From positions 1-11,752 of the forward strand of contig JAEUBA010000297.1 of the NCBI GenBank assembly GCA_018257865.1: a stretch of 11,752 nt of DNA, read 5' to 3'. Positions 9,190 through 11,752 of the stretch are shown here, in pieces; within the stretch, counting starts at the first letter, position 1, and every line of letters begins with the position of its first letter. Origin of the DNA: Stereocaulon alpinum (taxonomy: Eukaryota > Ascomycota > Lecanoromycetes > Lecanorales > Stereocaulaceae). Both the position numbers and the translations under genes were made by a program. The notes under the pieces are model-generated. The model had not been told where the DNA came from and did no database searches. It saw only the letters and a program-made list of their open reading frames with translations.

Positions 9190-11350
9190 AAGTATACTTT
9201 AATTAGTAGTATATTAAAGAAGAGAAATAGAATTAGTAATATAAGTAATCCTTATAGAATCCCTATCTCTACTACCTCTACTAGGCTAGTTTTACCTCTT
9301 AGAGTAATTAATATCGCTGTATCTTTAAGGAAGCTTATAGTCTACTAAATAATTCCTTTAGGGATTCCTTTTATCCTTAGGTTATAGAGTAGCCTTTTAT
9401 AGGATATATTATTAAATACCCCTATTATATTTAGTAATAGTAGGCTCGCTACGTTATCTTTACCTTAGTTCTATATTATATAGACTGAATCTATAATAGT
9501 CTCTAAGGCCGTTTCTACTAAGTATCTCTTTCTACCCCCTATTTAGTATTTTAAGAGTAGGTAATTCCTTTCGGCTATTCTATTAAGACGTTTCGCTATT
9601 ACTATCTCTAATACTTTCCTAAGTATATCTAGTAATATAATAGGCCGGTACGCCTTAGGCTCCGAATAGTTAGTCTTTTTTAGTTTCTTTAATATTACTA
9701 TATTCGCCTCTTAGAACTTCTTTAGGTAATATCTATAGTCTAAGTATACTTAAAATATCCTTCTAAACGTTTCTATTATCTCTATATATACTACTTTTAG
9801 GAACTTATTTAGGATCCCTAAGATCCCTAAGGCCTTATTCGCTACTAGGTACTAAATTATATCTCTTACCTCCTTTAAGGTAATCTTACTATCTATCGCT
9901 ATAGGTTTTAGGTAGTTAGTCCCCTCTATATCTATTAGGTCTACTAGGGGTAGAGGTAGGAAGAGGACCTTCCTTAGGGCCTCTACCTTCCCCTTAAAGT
10001 CTATTACTTTATTCCCGTTTCCGTCTTTAATAGCTGGGAATTGCGGTAACTTTTTAGGGCGTATACTCCTCTCCCTTCCCTACTTAGTAAGTTACTATAC
10101 TCCTCCTAGTCTTAGTAATACTCTATAGACTCCCTCTCTAAAAGCTATTATCTTAGCCTTCTATAGGGTAGTAACCTTTTCCCTTTCAGCCTAGTAGAGG
10201 GCTTCCTTAGTTTCTGCGTTCCTACTATAGTAGTAGGCCTTAAGCGCTGCCTATAATACTTTAGTTACCCTTATATATACCCCGTTCTAATATAGCTTAG
10301 CCCCTGCGTATAGTTCCTTATATAGGATAGTATCTTCTATTACCTCTTAAAGTATAGCTATAAGCCTATTAATATATTAGTCGATTATATCTTTAGAGTC
10401 TACTAAGTACTAGCTTATTACTTTATTTAGGATCCTTACGTATTTCTAGATTTCCTCCCTAGTTACCTTCGCCTCTATCCTTTTCTAAGCCCTCTTCTAG
10501 CGTACTAGGCGTTCGCTCTATATCTATTCTAGCTTTATTATAATTAGTATATAGTCTAATCCTATATTAAGGTTATTCCTTACCCTATACTTTGCTATCG
10601 TATTATATACGCCTTCGGTTAGGAATATAAGGTCGATAGTACTCTCTAAGCCCCTATTCTACTATATAACTACCTTCTCTAGTAGTCTTAGAACTATACC
10701 TCTCTCTCCTACTACCTCTAGCAGCTTATCTACTATAGCGTAGTATATTATTCGTCCTAAGTTATTCTAGTATAGGTAGTATAGGTTAAAGTCTCCTATA
10801 ATTATATATTTACCCTTATTCCCTAGCGCCTCCTCTAGCTTTAGGATAGTTATTAGGCTATCCTTTAATATATAGCTTACTAGTAAGGGGTTATAGATAT
10901 TATATACCTATACCCTCTCCCCTAGCGGCCTTCTAGTATTCTCTATCCTAGCCTTAGTATCCTTCTAAGTCCTCTTAACCTAAATCTATAATAAGTATAA
11001 GTCGCCTCCCTAGTATTCTACCCCCTAGTTATTAGGATCTATCCTCTTATTTATATAGAAATACGTCCTAGCCTTTAGGTCTCCCTATAGGCTAGGTAGA
11101 ATCTACTTATACTTATATTATATAAGGTTCTATTTATTAGGTTATATACTAGCTCTTAGATCGCTAATACGTTTATATCTTTTATATCTTTATTTTTAAG
11201 AAGTAGTACTATTACTATATCCTTCTTCCTCTATATATTATACTATAGTATTTTTAGGTAGGGTATATCCCTTATTAGGTAAGGGCTACTTAGACGTTCT
11301 TCTATATTTAGGTAGCTTAGTAGTCTTTACTACTCCTAAAGTCTACTTAA
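9190..11350 (-). repeat. Right arm of the large inverted repeat (pairs with 1-303 + 5655-7514)
   Basis: Position 11350 pairs with position 1 and 9190 with 7514. Arm lengths are 2161 and 2163 bases once the copia element and one target repeat are removed. Differences are mainly transitions plus a few 1-base indels. The spacer between the arms (7515-9189) is the 3' part of the minus LINE. This arm also preserves the uninterrupted copia target site. Confidence 0.88.
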
Positions 11351-11752
11351 GGGTATTCATTAGACTAATCCTCTCTATAGATAGGGGCCGTTACCCTTAC
11401 TCCGCTTTAGAGAGGGTTATTAGTTATCCTCTCTTCGCTACCTCCTTAGTTCCTTTCTAAGGCTTATCTATTATATCCTCTAAGGCCTTCCTCTTCCCTT
11501 TAAAGATTACTTTATACTACCCTTCTAAGCCGGTCCTTTTTAGTATTACTAGTAAAGGCCCTACTAAATATTACTTTAAGGTCTTTTTAAAGTATTTTAG
11601 CTTATACTTAATTCTTTACCTAGCCTTAATATTCTCCTTTTATTAGATTAAGTAGGTTTTACTCTATACTAAGTACTCCCCTTTATATACTATATACTTA
11701 GGCTTACTACTAGCTCTTTCTATATAATTATTAGTTATATAGTTTTAGGCGT
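11196..11752 (-). pseudogene. Probable LINE ORF1, C-terminal part (minus copy, cut by the window edge)
   Basis: One minus-strand frame from the window edge to a TAA at 11198-11196 has coding character once RIP stops are read through. It is Lys/Arg-rich: K-E-N-I-K-A-R, then K-Y-K-L-K-Y-F-K-K, F-K-G-K-R-K-A-L-E-D-I, A-K-R-G, and I-E-R-I-S. It overlaps the ORF2 start (11266) in another frame, as in many two-ORF LINEs. The basic composition fits an RNA-binding ORF1 protein, but I see no zinc knuckle or other diagnostic motif here. An intact ATG at 11360-11358 lies in this frame; it is probably an internal Met. No CA or TG occurs from 11361 to 11752. The part right of 11350 has no second copy in this window, so it could in principle be flanking sequence instead of LINE. 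Assignment to ORF1 is inference from position. Confidence 0.5.

Larger units (their letters stand above)
7749..11266 (-). pseudogene. LINE ORF2: APE endonuclease, reverse transcriptase, C-terminal zinc finger (minus copy)
   Basis: ORF2 would make the nicking and reverse-transcribing enzyme, about 1170 residues, which is usual for Tad1-type elements. The likely start is ATA (ex-ATG) at 11266-11264, before L-K-I-L-[stop]-Y-N-I. A one-base loss in a G run near 11083-11086 shifts the frame; from there on every motif checked is in one frame. Endonuclease: G-D-F-N-L-Y-Y at 10796-10776, and S-T-I-D-L-I-F at 10643-10623 with the catalytic Asp kept. Reverse transcriptase: motif A reads L-L-N-I-I-G-V-F (Asp to Asn at 9431-9429), motif B G-I-L-[stop]-G, and motif C F-I-D-D-V-Y at 9158-9141 with both Asp intact. 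A C-x-C-x8-H-x4-C finger at 8072-8022 has all four ligand codons turned to TAT/TAC (Tyr). The stop at 7751-7749 is a guess. Many Gln/Trp codons are stops, so no protein is made. Confidence 0.85.
7513..11752 (-). mobile_element. Tad1-type LINE, minus copy, 5' end beyond the window, RIP-inactivated
   Basis: A second copy of the LINE found at 1-303/5655-7514, in the opposite orientation. Read on the minus strand it shows an ORF1 remnant (11752 to 11196), ORF2 (11266 to about 7749), a 3' UTR with a hairpin and a short TCAA-repeat tail (7513-7524). Positions 9190-11350 pair with the plus copy; 7527-9189 and 11351-11752 have no counterpart here. The order endonuclease, reverse transcriptase, C-terminal zinc finger is that of the fungal Tad1 clade, which I infer from motif style rather than from a search. 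I count only 11 CA/TG dinucleotides in about 4.2 kb outside the tail. The 3' end lies directly against the broken end of the plus copy, so insertion into that copy is likely. Confidence 0.88.

Noticed and set aside
11358..11360. Intact ATG on the minus strand as the start of LINE ORF2
   Set aside because: It is not in the ORF2 frame; it lies within the upstream frame assigned to ORF1. The ORF2 frame begins near the ATA at 11266.
1..11752. tRNA or rRNA genes, CRISPR array, prokaryotic operon or defence system
   Set aside because: No such structure is seen. Repeats are element copies, LTRs and one short tail; the window is fully explained by retroelements.
1..11752. Alternative genetic code with reassigned TAG/TAA as the reason for the broken frames
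   Set aside because: Stops replace Gln and Trp together, and Cys/His/Asp/Glu codons are changed too, always by C-to-T or G-to-A. Reassignment would not produce the CpA loss in the non-coding LTRs and UTR.

Overview
This window holds no intact gene. It is a nest of three transposable-element copies, all heavily mutated by a process that looks like fungal repeat-induced point mutation (RIP). Almost every CpA (TpG on the other strand) has become TpA, while CpG, CpC and CpT remain common. As a result CAG, CAA and TGG codons read as stops, ATG is nearly absent, and no long open frame survives. The reading frames can still be followed through the stops, and they show typical retroelement protein blocks. 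The element families and the RIP signature point to a filamentous ascomycete (Pezizomycotina) and to a silent, repeat-rich compartment of its genome. The organism assignment is inferred.

Layout: (1) Positions 1-303 and 5655-7514 are one plus-strand copy of a Tad1-type non-LTR retrotransposon (LINE). It carries the end of ORF1, the APE-type endonuclease and the first half of the reverse transcriptase. (2) Positions 304-5649 are a complete Ty1/copia LTR retrotransposon inserted into that LINE. It has two 211-bp LTRs, a 5-bp target duplication (ataaa), gag with a zinc knuckle, then protease, integrase, reverse transcriptase and RNase H in copia order. (3) Positions 7513-11752 are a second copy of the same LINE on the minus strand. 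Its 3' end, with a (TCAA)3 tail and a 3'-UTR hairpin, abuts the point where the first copy breaks off. Its 5' part runs off the right edge.

The two LINE copies face each other and form an inverted repeat. Positions 1-7514 without the copia insertion pair with 9190-11350 (about 2.16 kb per arm, with near-identical arm lengths). The minus copy preserves the uninterrupted sequence at the site where the copia element inserted, which confirms the insertion point and target duplication. The simplest history is that the minus LINE inserted into the plus LINE between RT motifs B and C. The missing half of the plus LINE should then lie beyond position 11752.

I found no new functional system. The most interesting signals are the near-complete loss of CpA, the concentration of surviving CpA sites in CAG/CTG within the LINE copies, the different RIP load of the copia element, the untouched CpA sites in the LINE tail, and the 3' hairpin plus short-repeat tail.
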